Shown: positions 21,945 to 32,830, counted from the stretch's first letter. The stretch is DNA of 64,000 bases from Bubalus kerabau (GCF_029407905.1 NC_073643.1:41202501-41266500), one strand, 5' to 3'. Numbers and translations are program-made. Notes: generated by a model from the letters alone, not told the origin.

Positions 21945-23594
21945 TACCTATGGACAAACCAGAGTCCCTCTGTCTGGCAAAGGAAGCCTGGATCAGCACT
22001 GACTTAACTCCACCGACTTTAACCCCAGTACAACACCCCAGGCCTTCTGTGGCTGTCCTGGCTACATGGCCATCAGAGAAGATATACTTGATCCTTGGGG
22101 TAATAATGGGCTCAGCTCAGATATCTGGCCCCAGTGGCACATGGTGCAGACATAGCAAAGTAGGAGAACTTAGTCAATGAGAAGGCAAACATGCTCTGCC
22201 TCGCTCATGGAGTAGCAGCAGCAGTAGAAGCAGCATGTTGCCACCTGCCCGGCCAGCACGGGGGAGGGGGGGGGGTGCCCTAGGCCAACACAGGATGATC
22301 AGGTAAGAGGCCATCTGGAGCAGGAAGAAGCCTTGCCCCACTTACTCCACTGCAGAGAGTAACGGGATGGCGCACAGTCAGTACCCACTTGACGCCAGGC
22401 AGAGGTGGTCGAGTTTGCACCTTGGCTTCACCACTCACTAGGTATGTTCTTCGGACTAAGGACTCTAGCACTCAGTTTTTTCAGCTAGAAAAGGAGAAAA
22501 ATAAGAGTACTCTCCTCAAGTGACTTTTAGAGAAGATGAGAACAATGTAGCTAACTGGCAGCTGCTTTCTTCTTACCATCACTGTGGTGGTGGTTGACTT
22601 AACAGGGTTGAGAACGGACACTGAATGACAGCATTCTAAGCTGCACTGGTTTTGACCCCACAGATTCACTGGTCATATACATGGTGCAGTTCCCCAGCTT
22701 GCTTCTGGACAAAAAGCATCATCATTCCCAGTGATCAGCAAAAATGATCCATGGTCTCTGGATACCTAGACACAGCTATGAACCCGTAGATTGGAGCGGA
22801 CAGAGCTGGGGTGGCGGGGGCAGGGGGCGAGGGAATGACAATTTGACACTGGCAAGCTGACACAAACGACCGTTCCAAGACACTGAAACCTCGCAAGACA
22901 CCTTCTGCAGAACCACTGAAATAGCATGGAGAGGAACATCAGGGAGTAGTCTAGGAAGAATAGGAAACCAACACTGCATGTTACAAGGAGCTGGATCCTG
23001 GAGTCTCCTTCAGAGTGTACTTTGAATCTGTCGTTTCCTCTCAATTTGCAGAGCACAGATGTTGAAGAGAAAACCTTAAAACGTTTGGGTTATTGAACAC
23101 TCCGGGTGACTGCTGAACCAGATTTTAAGAGGGCAATGGCAGCCAGAAAATTACAGCTACAAGGTGAAAAATCAAGAGCTGAAACAAACTCAGTTCACTA
23201 CACAAAGTTAAACTTGATAGTTTTTTAGAGCAAAATTAAGTGACAAGCAAATGACTCTGGTTCCCTAATCCCCCTGGGATTTGCCTTAATTCCCCCTGAA
23301 TCCCCGAGATGCTCAGCGTAACTGATTTGCTTACAATTAAGCAGCATTAAAAGACTGAGGGTCTCCACGCCTGGCAGTCAGGTGTCAGGGGGAGCATGAT
23401 CCACTGACTCATCAACAGACAAAGATGGACATCTTTAGAGATCAATATCACAAGGCAAAGTCCCAACAGTGCTATGAGACACTGGAAGACTTTTGTCTTC
23501 TGGGCTACTGAATTGAAGTCCTAGGTGAATAAATGAAGGAGTAAGATGAAAGGATAGGCTGTAATTATGTGGCAGGAAGAAATCCATCACCCTA
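21945..23594. other. Unique non-coding sequence with G-rich motifs
   Basis: No gene is recognised. A G-run motif lies at 22259-22277, and a four-run G-quadruplex motif at 22808-22833. A short CAG/AGC-rich patch occurs near 22215-22235. Confidence 0.5.
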
Positions 23595-23800
23595 GCTAAC
23601 ATTCATTGATCCTTATCAATGACAGGTGCCACAAACAGGGCTGTTTGGTTTTGTTCTCATAAAAATCCCACATGGTAAGTGATTTTATTCTCCCCACTTT
23701 ACAACAGAGAAGAATGAGGGATGCAAAGAAGTGAACTGATTTGTCTAAAGTTCCATTAACTTAGGGGAGAGCACGACCTAGGGTCGGGACCCGGAGATAC
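23595..23800 (-). mobile_element. MIR SINE fragment
   Basis: Reverse-complement MIR order: 'gacaggtgccacaaacaggg', 'ctcataaaaatcccacatgg', 'attctccccactttacaaca' and 'aactgatttgtctaaagttc'. Old but recognisable. Confidence 0.7.
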
Positions 23801-24369
23801 CTCGATCTTACCGCTGTTTTTCTTAACCAGCGTGCACATAACCTTGGACAACCTCTTCAGAGTTGGTATAGATGAATGAGTTCTGCTAAATATGTAAGGC
23901 ACCTCTGAGGTTCATTCAAGGTAATATTCTTATTGCTGAACTCTCTTCTAGTGAAAGTGGAAAACAGTTGAATTGAAGGTTCAGTAGATATACAAATCTG
24001 ACCTTTCTTTTACATGTTTAAATGATGTGTTCAGAATTTTATGATGACCCCTCCCATCCCAGGGCAGGGGGAACTCACCCCAAGGCTTGAAAAGAGCAAG
24101 CAGGAGCAGAGGCCTATCTTGGAACCCCACAGTCGTGTTGCTCAAGGTAACACAGGGGTTCTGGAGCCCCACAATGGGAAGCTGGGATGTGCTGCCTTAC
24201 ACAGCACATTGGCAGAGAAGACACAAGGAAAGTGGAGACATCTTTCACCCACTACACATCCCTGCCCTAGAGACACCTGTCACTCCAGAGGTGAGCCCTG
24301 ATGAGCCTACCACAGCCAGGAATTAAGTCTATGCTATTAGGACCTGTGCCTAAATACACACTCTGCTTT
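23801..24369. other. Unique non-coding sequence
   Basis: No gene or repeat is recognised. Confidence 0.45.
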
Positions 24370-24530
24370 GGTCCCAAAGTTACAGCAATAGAATTCCCAC
24401 TACGTTTTTTTCCCCCTTCCTATTATTTTGAGAATGTTCAAACATACAAAACTGGAAGTAGTTTTATAGTGGACACCTATATGCCCACCACCTCAAAGCT
24501 CTCCGTGACATCACCAGGGCAGATGCACAG
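24370..24530 (-). mobile_element. Possible L1M 3' UTR fragment
   Basis: The sequence 'attttgagaatgttcaaaca' followed by 'acctatatgcccaccacctc' resembles the reverse complement of an old L1 3' UTR ('caaacatacagaaaagta' and 'gtacccatcacccag'). Tentative. Confidence 0.45.
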
Positions 24531-24784
24531 GTGAGGCACGAGAGGGGTAATGTAAGGTGGACCCACAGCAGCAGGTCACTCGCAACTCTTCATCAGACAT
24601 GTCCACCCCGAGTCTGAACCTGAGCACCAGCAACCCAATGGGACTGGCTCCAGTGCTTGGGGGCACTTCCTGGGTTTCCACAGAGAACTTCAGGCAACCA
24701 TATCGTCTCATCACCTTCAATGCAGAGAAGGCCAGTAGGTCTTCTATGTTATACCCACAGATTTACTTTCACTGCTAGAACTGA

Positions 24785-24880
24785 AGAGGAGTTCAGGGGT
24801 CACCCAGTGAAACCTAATCCTTTATTTTACACTTGAGGCAAATAAGATTTCAACAGGTTAAATGCCATATAGGATCACAT
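24785..24880 (-). mobile_element. MIR fragment interrupted by BovA2
   Basis: The sequence 'tcctttattttacacttgag' followed by 'gcaaataagatttcaacag' reads as the MIR reverse complement (region of 'attttacagatgaggaaact'). The downstream continuation is displaced beyond 25143 by the BovA2 insertion. Confidence 0.6.
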
Positions 24881-25143
24881 GGAGAAGGCGATGGCACCCC
24901 ACTCCAGTACTCTTGCCTGGCAAATCCCATGGACGGAGGAGCCTGGTGGGCTGCAGTCCATGGGGTCGAGAAGAGTCGGACACGACTGAGCAACTTCCCT
25001 TTCACTTTTCACTTTCATGCGTTGGAGAAGGAAATGGCATCCCACTCCAGTGTTCTTGCCTGGAGAATCCCAGGGATGGGAGAGCCTGGTGGGCTGCCGT
25101 CTATGGGGTTGCACAGAGTCGGACATCACTGAAGTGACTTAGC
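24881..25143 (+). mobile_element. BovA2 SINE (dimeric) with target-site duplication
   Basis: Two head-to-tail Bov-A units begin 'ggagaaggcgatggcacccc' (24881) and 'ggagaaggaaatggcatccc' (about 25023). They are joined by the linker 'cccttt cactttt cactttc'. AGGATCACAT is repeated exactly at 24871-24880 and 25144-25153. Near-consensus, so recent. Confidence 0.96.
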
Positions 25144-25330
25144 AGGATCACATATGGATCACATAATCAGGGGGAATTAAAACTCTCCGATAAGGCACCT
25201 GGAGTATTTCCTAAAATACAAATTGGCCTGATGGCAGATAAAAACTAAGCCAACAGGAGGGAAATGCTTTGCAACAGGTTTTAATGAGCAAAATGCAACT
25301 GTATCCTGCCACTCTTTCAAAACTCTGTGA

Positions 25331-25442
25331 AGGAATTCCTTGGCGGTACAGTAGGGAGGACTTGGCGCTTTCACTGCCATGGACCCAGTTTCAATTCCTG
25401 GTCGGAGAACTACAATTCTGCAAGCAGCGCAGTGGCCAAAAG
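25331..25442 (+). mobile_element. CHR-type SINE
   Basis: The head 'aggaattccttggcggtaca' is followed by 'gtttcaattcctggtcggag' and the 3' end 'agcgcagtggccaaaa', leading into a (TGAA)n-like tail. Non-coding. Confidence 0.88.
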
Positions 25443-25706
25443 TCAATGAATGAATGAATAAACCAACAAACAAATAAGAGTCTGGGAAACACTCACATTA
25501 TTACCAATGATCTTTTAATACTAATTAGGGTTCCTTAGCCAAAGTTCAAGAAAGACCATTCTTCTAGGTGACAATGTAAAAAAGTTTTCATGACATTTAT
25601 TATATGATAATACAAAGTATAAAAACCCCGTGAGCCTCTGCTTACATCTTATCTTAATTCTGCCCTATAAGATTCTTTCAATCTAATCTGACAACACATA
25701 ATGGAT

Positions 25707-25921
25707 CTGGGCCTCCCAGGTGACTCAGTGGTAAAGAATGTAACCTGTCAAGGCAGGAGATGCGAGAGATGTGGGTTCGATCCCTGGATAGGGAAGATCC
25801 CCTGCAGGAGGAAACTGCAACCCACTCTAGTATTCTTGCCTGGAAAATTCCATGGACAGAGGAACCTGGCAGGCTCCAGTCCATGGGGTCACAAGAGTCA
25901 GACATGACTGTACATGCAGAC
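25707..25921 (+). mobile_element. Bov-tA SINE with target-site duplication
   Basis: Full-length copy from 'gggcctcccaggtgactcag' through 'ggttcgatccctggataggg' to 'gtcagacatgactgtacatg'. AATGGAT flanks it at 25700-25706 and 25922-25928. Confidence 0.94.
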
Positions 25922-26655
25922 AATGGATGTCAAAACCATTAGTGATTCCAATCATGAGGATACATGGCAGAAACCTAAATAGTGTGATAAAACCCACCAG
26001 CATTGGCATGCACTGACTGCCAGGGCTGCCGAGGAGTGCCCCAGTCTCCAGGAGGAACGCCAAGGTGATGGAGTTTCTGGCCATATATTCTCCTCTCCTC
26101 TTCCACCTCTAATTAACACCAGTCTATGCCTTCTTTTAAGGCTTGTGAAAAATCACTGCAACTGACCTGGGCTCACCTAGAGATGAAAATTACTTTGCCA
26201 ATAGCAAATACTTTTGCTATTTATTTGTTATTTGTTATATTGTTATTTGCTATAATAGCAAATAACAATACTTTCCGCATAAACAACAACAAAGGCAAGC
26301 CTCTTTGTTGGCCCTGCATCGTTTTCTTTTATGTGGAGCATTTCTCCAAAGCTTTGAAGACAAAGGACAAGACTCCAGGAAAAGCACCATGGCGAGAAAG
26401 TCAAAGGCAGACAGCATCTTCTGCCCTCAAGGACTGTCTCCTACACTGGTATCTTTGATCAATGTCTTCTCAGGGTTTTGTTTGTGGGCCCCCAGTTTGA
26501 CAAAAGCTTTGAAGAGCAATGTCTGTGCCAATTTGGGGGGCTAAATAAAAGCTGCTCAGTGGAAACTCTGGAGAATGACAATTATAGCAGACAATCTGTC
26601 TTTGACACCTTGTGTCACCGAAACTATCATAATAAAAGCTGGTTTTCTAAAGGAC
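25922..26655. other. Unique sequence with a 33-bp perfect palindrome
   Basis: No gene is recognised. The perfect inverted repeat at 26238-26270 (16-bp arms, one-base centre) is preceded by a related 9-bp-arm inverted repeat near 26205-26226. AATAAA occurs near 26545 and 26633, within text that could be an LTR or a 3' UTR but that I cannot name. Confidence 0.55.
26238..26270. repeat. Perfect palindrome, 16-bp arms
   Basis: The left arm TATTGTTATTTGCTAT (26238-26253) and right arm ATAGCAAATAACAATA (26255-26270) are exact reverse complements around a single A. AT-rich, so it could extrude as a cruciform. ATAGCAAATA-type sequence recurs just upstream near 26206. Confidence 0.9.
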
Positions 26656-26880
26656 GTGAAACGAATCGCCAGTCCAGGTTTGATGCATGATACAGGATGC
26701 TCAGGGCTGGTGCACTGGGATGACCCAGAGGGATGGTATGGGGAGGGAGGTGGGAGGGGGGTTCAGGATGGGGAACGTGTGTACACCCGTGGTGGATTCA
26801 TGTTGAGGTATGGCAAAACCAATATAATAGTATAAAGTAACTAGGCTCCAATTAAAATAAATAAATTTATATTAAACAAA
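26656..26880 (+). mobile_element. Ruminant L1 3' end
   Basis: The sequence 'gtgaaacgaatcgccagtcc', 'tgcactgggatgacccagag' and 'ggatggtatggggagggagg', then 'aattaaaataaataaattta', is the 3' UTR and tail of young ruminant L1. It is heavily 5'-truncated and lacks coding sequence. Confidence 0.92.
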
Positions 26881-26999
26881 TAAAATAGCAGTCCATATTT
26901 TTTTCAGTTGGCAAGAAGAAGAAACCACTTATTGATACATGGCAATTGGGGTGATTCACTACAAAGTCAGGCTGAAGTAGAAAAAGCCAATACCAAACA

Positions 27000-27390
27000 A
27001 AAGGTGATTTATTGTATAATTCTATTCATATAACATTTTGAAAATGTTCAAAACTTTAGAAATGGAGCTGTATTAGAGGTGGATAGGGATTGGAGACTAG
27101 GAAGAAGGCAGGTGTGGGTATTAAAGGGCAACACCGGGGATCCTTGTGGGCTTGGAACTGTTGACTGAGGTGGTGGATACATAAACCTACAAAGGTGATA
27201 AAATCATGTAGGATTTTAATATGCACACACATTAATGCACGTTGTGCACACACATGCACGCACACACACACACAAATGAATACAAGAAAATCTTATCACT
27301 AAATGTGACAGGTGGATCGTTATCAATGTCCATGTCCTGGGTGTACAATTACACATTAATTCTGCAAAATGTCACCAATGCAAGAAACTA
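27000..27390 (+). mobile_element. Old L1 LINE 3' region
   Basis: The sequence 'gtataattctattcatataa' then 'gaaatggagctgtattagag', 'gtggatagggattggagact' and 'aacctacaaaggtgataaaa' follows the order of old L1 3' UTRs. A CA-rich microsatellite lies inside at about 27221-27275. Confidence 0.7.
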
Positions 27391-27862
27391 GAAAGACAAC
27401 TATACAGGAAGTATCAGTTACCTCAAAATTTTTTATCTAAAAGCATCAGCTGTACCTCTATATCCTACAAGGGGAAAAAGAGCCTTCCCCCCGCTTTGCT
27501 AAAGGCAAAGAAGGAATCATCTAAGAGTCCATGGCAGCAGGAAAGGACCAGGGCAACTGTCAGCAAAATAAAATATGATGACTGGGGGACGTGTTAAAAT
27601 TTAAGAAAAGGATTTCCTTCTCAGTCTAGCACTCCTATCAACTCATTATGAGTTGACATCACTCATGTAAACGATTTCAATTTCACATCCTTACCTTGAG
27701 GCACAACTTTTCATTCAGAAACAAGCATAGAATGTCTCCTCCTCTATTATCTCACCATCTTTAGTAACATGACAAAGCAATCATGCATGATTTAATGGAT
27801 TGATGTACAAATTAGAAAACCTCAGTGTCTTTCCAGAGTTTATTAAATTTTAAAAGGAAATG
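27391..27862. other. Unique non-coding sequence
   Basis: No gene or repeat is recognised. Contains the imperfect internal palindrome 'actcattatgagt' near 27640. Confidence 0.45.
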
Positions 27863-27975
27863 TGGGACTTTCTTGGTGCTCCAGTGATTGAGACTTTGCC
27901 TTCCAATACAAGGGGTGCTGATTTGATCCCTGACTGGGATGCTAGGATCCCAAATATCTTGCAGCCAAAAAAAAC
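27863..27975 (+). mobile_element. CHR-type SINE
   Basis: The head 'gggactttcttggtgctcca' is followed by 'gatttgatccctgactggga' and 'cttgcagccaaaaaaaaccc'. Diverged but complete in outline. Confidence 0.85.
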
Positions 27976-28439
27976 CCAAAATGTAGAAACAAAATAATAT
28001 TCAAAAAAATTCAATAAAGGCTTTAAAAATGGTTCACATTTTAAAAAAATTATATGCTAGTTAACAAATGATGTGCTCTATTGATCAAAACTAAGGACAT
28101 AAGATAAGCTGTTGTTGGGTTCAGGTCATTAGTTCTTACAACTATTTCCATGTGCCTGCCATTCACCAGCTTCCCATTCTTAACTTATTCCCCTTATTTA
28201 AAAAAACAAACAAACAAAACAAGAGTCTTGACCAGCGACCACTTCATTGGTTGACAAGCAAACTCCTAGCAACCAAAACTATGGACTCCTTACCAGGGCT
28301 TCAAGCAAGAAGCTCTGCTTTCATCAGATGTATACAGGACAGAGCTATGGAAAGAAGTATAATTTTTATTTCATGATGACTCTGATTTTTCCTTATTGTG
28401 ATATTCCATGATTTAAGATAAAAGGTAATTTTAAATCAG

Positions 28440-28625
28440 GCCTGGTTTGAATCTCAGGTCTGTGATTCAGATAACACTGTAACAGGAGCTATTTAATAAT
28501 CTTCCCTGTGTCTCAACTTCCGCATTCCTACAAAATTATTATATGGATTACAGTGAGACAATGCCCCGAAGGCCTTAATGCCTGGCACATAGTGGGTGCA
28601 TAATAAACGATCAATTCTGATGATC
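28440..28625 (+). mobile_element. MIR SINE fragment
   Basis: The sequence 'gtttgaatctcaggtctgtg', 'ccctgtgtctcaacttccgc' and 'cattcctacaaaattattat', then 'taatgcctggcacatagtgg' and 'gtgcataataaacgatca', gives the full MIR order on plus. Confidence 0.8.
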
Positions 28626-28667
28626 AACAATTCCCAAGCATCTTTAAATATTCAAAACATTAATACT

Positions 28668-28750
28668 GGGAATTCCCTGCCCATCCAGTGGTTAGGGTTC
28701 AACACTTTCACTGCTTAGGGCCCAGAGAACTAAGATCCCAGGAGCTATGA
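28668..28750 (+). mobile_element. CHR-type SINE, partial
   Basis: The sequence 'gggaattccctgcccatcca' followed by 'gtggttagggttcaacactt' and 'agaactaagatcccaggagc' matches the CHR SINE head and body. The 3' end is missing. Confidence 0.85.
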
Positions 28751-30514
28751 GGTTCATGTTAAAATATACTTAATTATTTTGCAAAAGAAAGCTATTGTTC
28801 TTTCTGAGTCTCCATTAGATTAGCCTCTTCCACTGCAAGTTTTTTAAAAACCAATCCTTAAGCAAGTCATAAGACACAACCATAAAAATTTCAGTATTAC
28901 TTCAGGAAATTTTTTGTCTCTACTTTCTTATTTTCTCATCATGACCTGCATATACAAAACAATAAAAGTCATTTTGCTAAACCAGGAATAGTCTTCATTC
29001 TTAAATTTATTAGTGGACAGTTTATTAAAAGGAAGTGTGTAATGAGCTAGTCTATCATGCAAAATGTACATACCATGGTTATTATCTTTAAAATTGAATT
29101 TACAGTCGGATCCAATTACACACAACAGCATCATAATTAAAAGTTAAGGCTATTTTACTAGTATAAAAGAGGCATTAGGCTGCCACAACTCAGTTAACCC
29201 CAACTGGCATCTCATGACATGCTTTCAACAGAAGCCATGTATTATATTAGTGAGCTTCTTAACTAAAAGTGCTAAAAGTGAGTAAAACTTCATTTATCTG
29301 TTTCAAAAATTGGACAAAATACCTAATCTCATAGGGAAGACCAAAAAATGTCTTTTTCTATACCACACTGAGAAAACACCTGACATATCAAAGCTAATTT
29401 GGTTTACTACCATGATGATACAATCTTTTTATTATAAATACTATATTATTATAGGTTGTTTTTTTCCCCACTCAGTGGCCAATCTGTATGCATGTCCAAG
29501 AATAAATTCAGCTGCAGAAGCACTGCTAAAGTTGCATATCCTTTGGAAAGAAATAAAAGGAGTTGGTGATACGAATAAAAATGGACTGAAATATGTTTAC
29601 TCATTCAACTACCTTCCCCATGAACGCTCTGCAGTAGCTTTTGGTAGTAGTGTGCCACCTATTGTTACAAAACGAGCTTCTGTATTTGAAGATTTCCTAT
29701 TTCTTTCCACAGGGAAGCAAAGCGTCCTACTGTATTTTCAAGATAATGAGTCTTTATTTTCCTTCCTTCTTTCCTGTCACTTCCAACACCCGAAATACAA
29801 ATGGGCTACAGAGAAACTAACCTTTTAAAAAATGTATTACAACCCATTTCAAGCATGAATCAGTTTAACTCCGTGGCTATCATACAGGGGGATCTTTTTC
29901 CAGGAGGAATCTGTCAGTGTCTGGAGATACTCACAGTTGTTAAGACTGAGGTGCAGGGATACTGGCTTCTAGTAGGTAGAAGCTGAGGATGCTGGTCAAG
30001 TATCCTTCACTGCGCAGGACACCCCCTCACAGGGGAGAATTACCCAGGCCCAATACCCATAGCACTGATGCTTAGACACCCGGGTTTAATTAAAACCAGT
30101 ACATCCTTTCTTCCAAAGTCAAAAGAAAGCCATATATGATGGCAGAACAAAAAATAAAAAGCCAATTTCACAAATTCAACATTCAACAACAATATAGTAA
30201 TTAATAGTGGTTAAAATACTAGGAATTACATTACTCTTGTCAAGAGCAATTTATAATTCAAATACTCATTTAAAAAAAGAAAACACACACACACACACAC
30301 TAAAGCACATGTTGGCCAACTGGTCCAAAATCCATGTAAGGAATAAGACCTCAACTTGACTTTGTGATTGGTCTCCCAAGCTGACTCTTGCAACCCTTGA
30401 CATGTAATAAGGGTTCTCAATTCTCAAGCCATACTTAAGAATCACCCTTGTCAGTGTGGCATGCTGGGGCACAGTGTATGGCATGTCTACCACAGCTGGT
30501 CGCCTCCTCTCCCA
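28751..30514. other. Mostly unique sequence with one long open frame
   Basis: No recognised gene. The plus frame 29310-29828 stays open for 172 codons in AT-rich DNA. A strong polypyrimidine-AG lies inside it at 29464-29475. An (AC)n run lies at about 30282-30300. No domain or family is recognisable in the frame. Confidence 0.45.
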
Positions 30515-30521
30515 TTCATGG

Positions 30522-30603
30522 CTGCTGCTGCTGCTGCTAAGTCGCTTCAGTCGTGTCCGACTCTGTGCGACCCCATAGACGGCAGCCTACCAGGCTCCCC
30601 TGT
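30522..30603 (-). mobile_element. BovA SINE 3' fragment with target-site duplication
   Basis: A (CTG)n-rich tail (plus strand) leads into 'aagtcgcttcagtcgtgtcc' and 'gaccccatagacggcagcct'. Only the tail third of the element is present. TTCATGG flanks it at 30515-30521 and 30604-30610. Confidence 0.92.
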
Positions 30604-30689
30604 TTCATGGCAGGCATCATTAATTGTTCAAAGTCTCAACTTTTCTTATGTGGTGCTCCAGTCCATGGAACTGGCATGGGAGATGCTTA

Positions 30690-30815
30690 TCTGATATCCA
30701 TGATGAGATATGATTTCAGGAGGACTGAGTTCAAGTCTTGCCTTGGTCACTGAAGAGCTGCATGAACTGAAAGTCACATAAGCTCTCTGGGTCTATTTCC
30801 TTCAATTATATAACA
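30690..30815 (+). mobile_element. MIR SINE fragment
   Basis: The sequence 'tgagttcaagtcttgccttg', 'gtcactgaagagctgcatga' and 'aagctctctgggtctatttc' follows MIR order on plus. Confidence 0.7.
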
Positions 30816-31084
30816 TTCCTTAAGGAACATTTAAAGAGTCTTTTAATTTTATTTCTAAATAAGATGTTACAATATAGCATTTCTGGAGTAATAAGGTACT
30901 TTGCACTTCAACTGCAGAACTGCTAAATACTAAATGACTAAGGCTATGCAGATAGAGGAAAGAAGAAAGATTAGACACACAGAAGAATAGTAGAGTAGGA
31001 TGGGAATTCACCAGAAAATAAATGTCCAATGGAAAAGGGGCATTATCTTCAAAAAACATAGGAACAGCATGCAGTAATGGAGAA

Positions 31085-31280
31085 AACTCACTGGAATTAG
31101 ATTCTTAAGACCTTACTTTGAGTAATCATGTCATAGAGCAGTAATATGTCTGTGACTTAAGATAAATATTTTAATCTCTCTCTGAGGTTTAGTGTCCTTA
31201 TATACAAAAAGGGCTAATTGCAATTGCCCAGCCCTTCTCACAAGACTTTCTTTGAATTTATTACTGAATCTTCAAAGGCC
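31085..31280 (+). mobile_element. MIR SINE fragment
   Basis: The sequence 'ttaagaccttactttgagta', 'ctctctctgaggtttagtgt' and 'ccttatatacaaaaagggct' resembles MIR from the mid-region onward. Diverged. Confidence 0.55.
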
Positions 31281-31294
31281 ATGAAGAGCAGCAT

Positions 31295-31395
31295 GGTTGA
31301 GTAATTTATGGACGATCCAAACTATGAAATATTTCAGAGCTGCAAAGTGAATGAGTTAAAGCTTCTTGCAGCAAACTGGAGAGATGTTCATAATA
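31295..31395 (+). mobile_element. Old L1 fragment, upstream piece
   Basis: The sequence 'catggttgagtaatttatgg' followed by 'actatgaaatatttcagagc' corresponds to the L1 3' region ('aatacta-gcagccataaaa' type). It is continued on the far side of the Bov-tA insertion that follows. Confidence 0.65.
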
Positions 31396-31403
31396 TATAT
31401 ATG

Positions 31404-31617
31404 CTGCTGTGCTTAGTCACTCAGTTGTGTCTGATTCTTTGCGACCCCATGGACTGTAGCCTGCCAGGCTCCTCTATCCATGGGCATGCTCCAGGCAAGA
31501 AAACTGGAGTGGGTTGCCATGCCTTCTTCCAGGGGACCTTCCAAACCCAGGGATCGAAGCCAGGTCTCCCACATTGCTGGCTGATTCTTTACCATCTGAA
31601 CCCACCAGGGAAGCCCC
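31404..31617 (-). mobile_element. Bov-tA SINE inserted in old L1
   Basis: Full-length reverse-oriented copy from 'ctgctgtgcttagtcactca' to 'cccaccagggaagcccc'. TATATATG is duplicated at 31396-31403 and 31618-31625. It splits an L1M fragment. Confidence 0.94.
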
Positions 31618-31623
31618 TATATA

Positions 31624-31690
31624 TGTGTGGGTGTGTGTGTGTATGTATGTATGTATCTATCTATCTATCTATCTATATATATATATATAA
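31624..31690. repeat. Compound microsatellite (TG)n(TATG)n(TATC)n(TA)n
   Basis: Successive runs are (GT)n, then GTAT repeats, then five CTAT/TATC units, then (TA)n. It lies immediately 3' of the SINE duplication and probably expanded from the AT-rich target. Likely length-variable. Confidence 0.95.
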
Positions 31691-32200
31691 AGCTAGTTGC
31701 AGAGAGATGTGTATACTACAATCCCATATTCATAAGCAATAAGGAAATGAATCAAAGATATGTGAATACATGTGTGTGCAGGCTATTAAAAAAAAAGTAG
31801 TGTGAAAGACACATTTCAAAATATTTAGCACTGAGACTGGGGTGGCACAAGAAGGGTGGTAAAAAGAAAACTGAAATTGTGGGTTACACTGTGGGATTCA
31901 CTTCAGATTTGTTCTTTGGGCTAGTTCTTATGCTGTAGTTTAAAAAGATAAGTGTTTTTAATTTTCAATTACCTTCAACAATTCTTGAAAAGTAATTCAG
32001 TGGCTGGCAGGAGCTGGAGGGAGTAGGAAATGAAGAATGAATGCTTAATGGGTATGGAGTTTCCATGTGTGGTGATGAAAAAGTTCTGGAACTAGATAAT
32101 GGCACTGGCTGTACCACACCATGAATGAACTAAGCCCTGAACTGCACAATTTTCAATTGTTTAAATGGTAAATTTTGTATGTATTTTTCAATTTAAAAAC
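31691..32200 (+). mobile_element. Old L1 LINE 3' UTR, downstream piece
   Basis: The sequence 'agtagtgtgaaagacacatt', 'taatgggtatggagtttcca', 'gatgaaaaagttctggaact' and 'tgaactgcacaattttcaat', then 'taaatggtaaattttgtat', matches the closing part of old L1 copies on plus. Confidence 0.88.
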
Positions 32201-32213
32201 TCTTCTAGGTATT

Positions 32214-32336
32214 TTGGGGTTGGGGTGGGGGCAGTGCACAACACAGCTTGCAGGATCTTAGTTCCCTGACCAGGGATTGAACCTACACCCTCAGCGAAAG
32301 TGTATAGTCCTATCCATTAGACTGTCAAGGAATGGA
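32214..32336 (-). mobile_element. CHR-type SINE
   Basis: Reverse complement on plus: 'cagtgcacaacacagcttgc', 'aggatcttagttccctgacc', 'agggattgaacctacaccct' and 'agactgtcaaggaatggaat'. Confidence 0.88.
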
Positions 32337-32608
32337 ATTTCCACAATTTAAAAATTCTTGATCTTCAAGTTCTGTGGAAGTAGAGAGACTGTGGTCACTA
32401 GAACCTCCACCAGCAGATATTGAAGCAACCAAGGAAACAGTTACAGGAGGAAAGGAAATTTGTAAGTTCTTCTAGGAGCAGAAACAGGTGGAAACCCAGG
32501 TGAGCCCAGAGGGATATTTAGATATTGGCTTACCTATAACTCACAGTAAGCCCAACTCCAGGCTCTATAACACCCGAAGATCCAGCAAGTATCTCCCCCT
32601 AAGCTTCT

Positions 32609-32830
32609 GTGGTTTGAAGTGAAGTGAAGTGGCTCAATCGTGTCCGACTCTTTGCAACCCCGTGGACTGTAGCCCACCAGGCTCCTCCGTCCACAGGATT
32701 CTCCAGGCAAGAATACTGGAGTAGGTTGCCATTTCCTTCTCCAGGGGGATCTTCCCGACCCAGGGATTGAACCCAGGTCTCCCACATTGCAGGCAGATGC
32801 TTTAACCTCTGAGCCACCAAGGAAGCCCAG
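32609..32830 (-). mobile_element. Bov-tA SINE with target-site duplication
   Basis: Full-length reverse-oriented SINE with a (GTGAA)n-like tail on plus ('gaagtgaagtgaagtgg'). It ends at 'gccaccaaggaagcccag'. TAAGCTTCT flanks it at 32600-32608 and 32831-32839. Near-consensus. Confidence 0.96.

Noticed and set aside
24881..25143. tRNA gene within SINE heads (Bov-tA/BovA2 copies throughout)
   Set aside because: Bov-tA heads derive from tRNA-Glu but are diverged and part of a retroelement; they would not fold as functional tRNAs.
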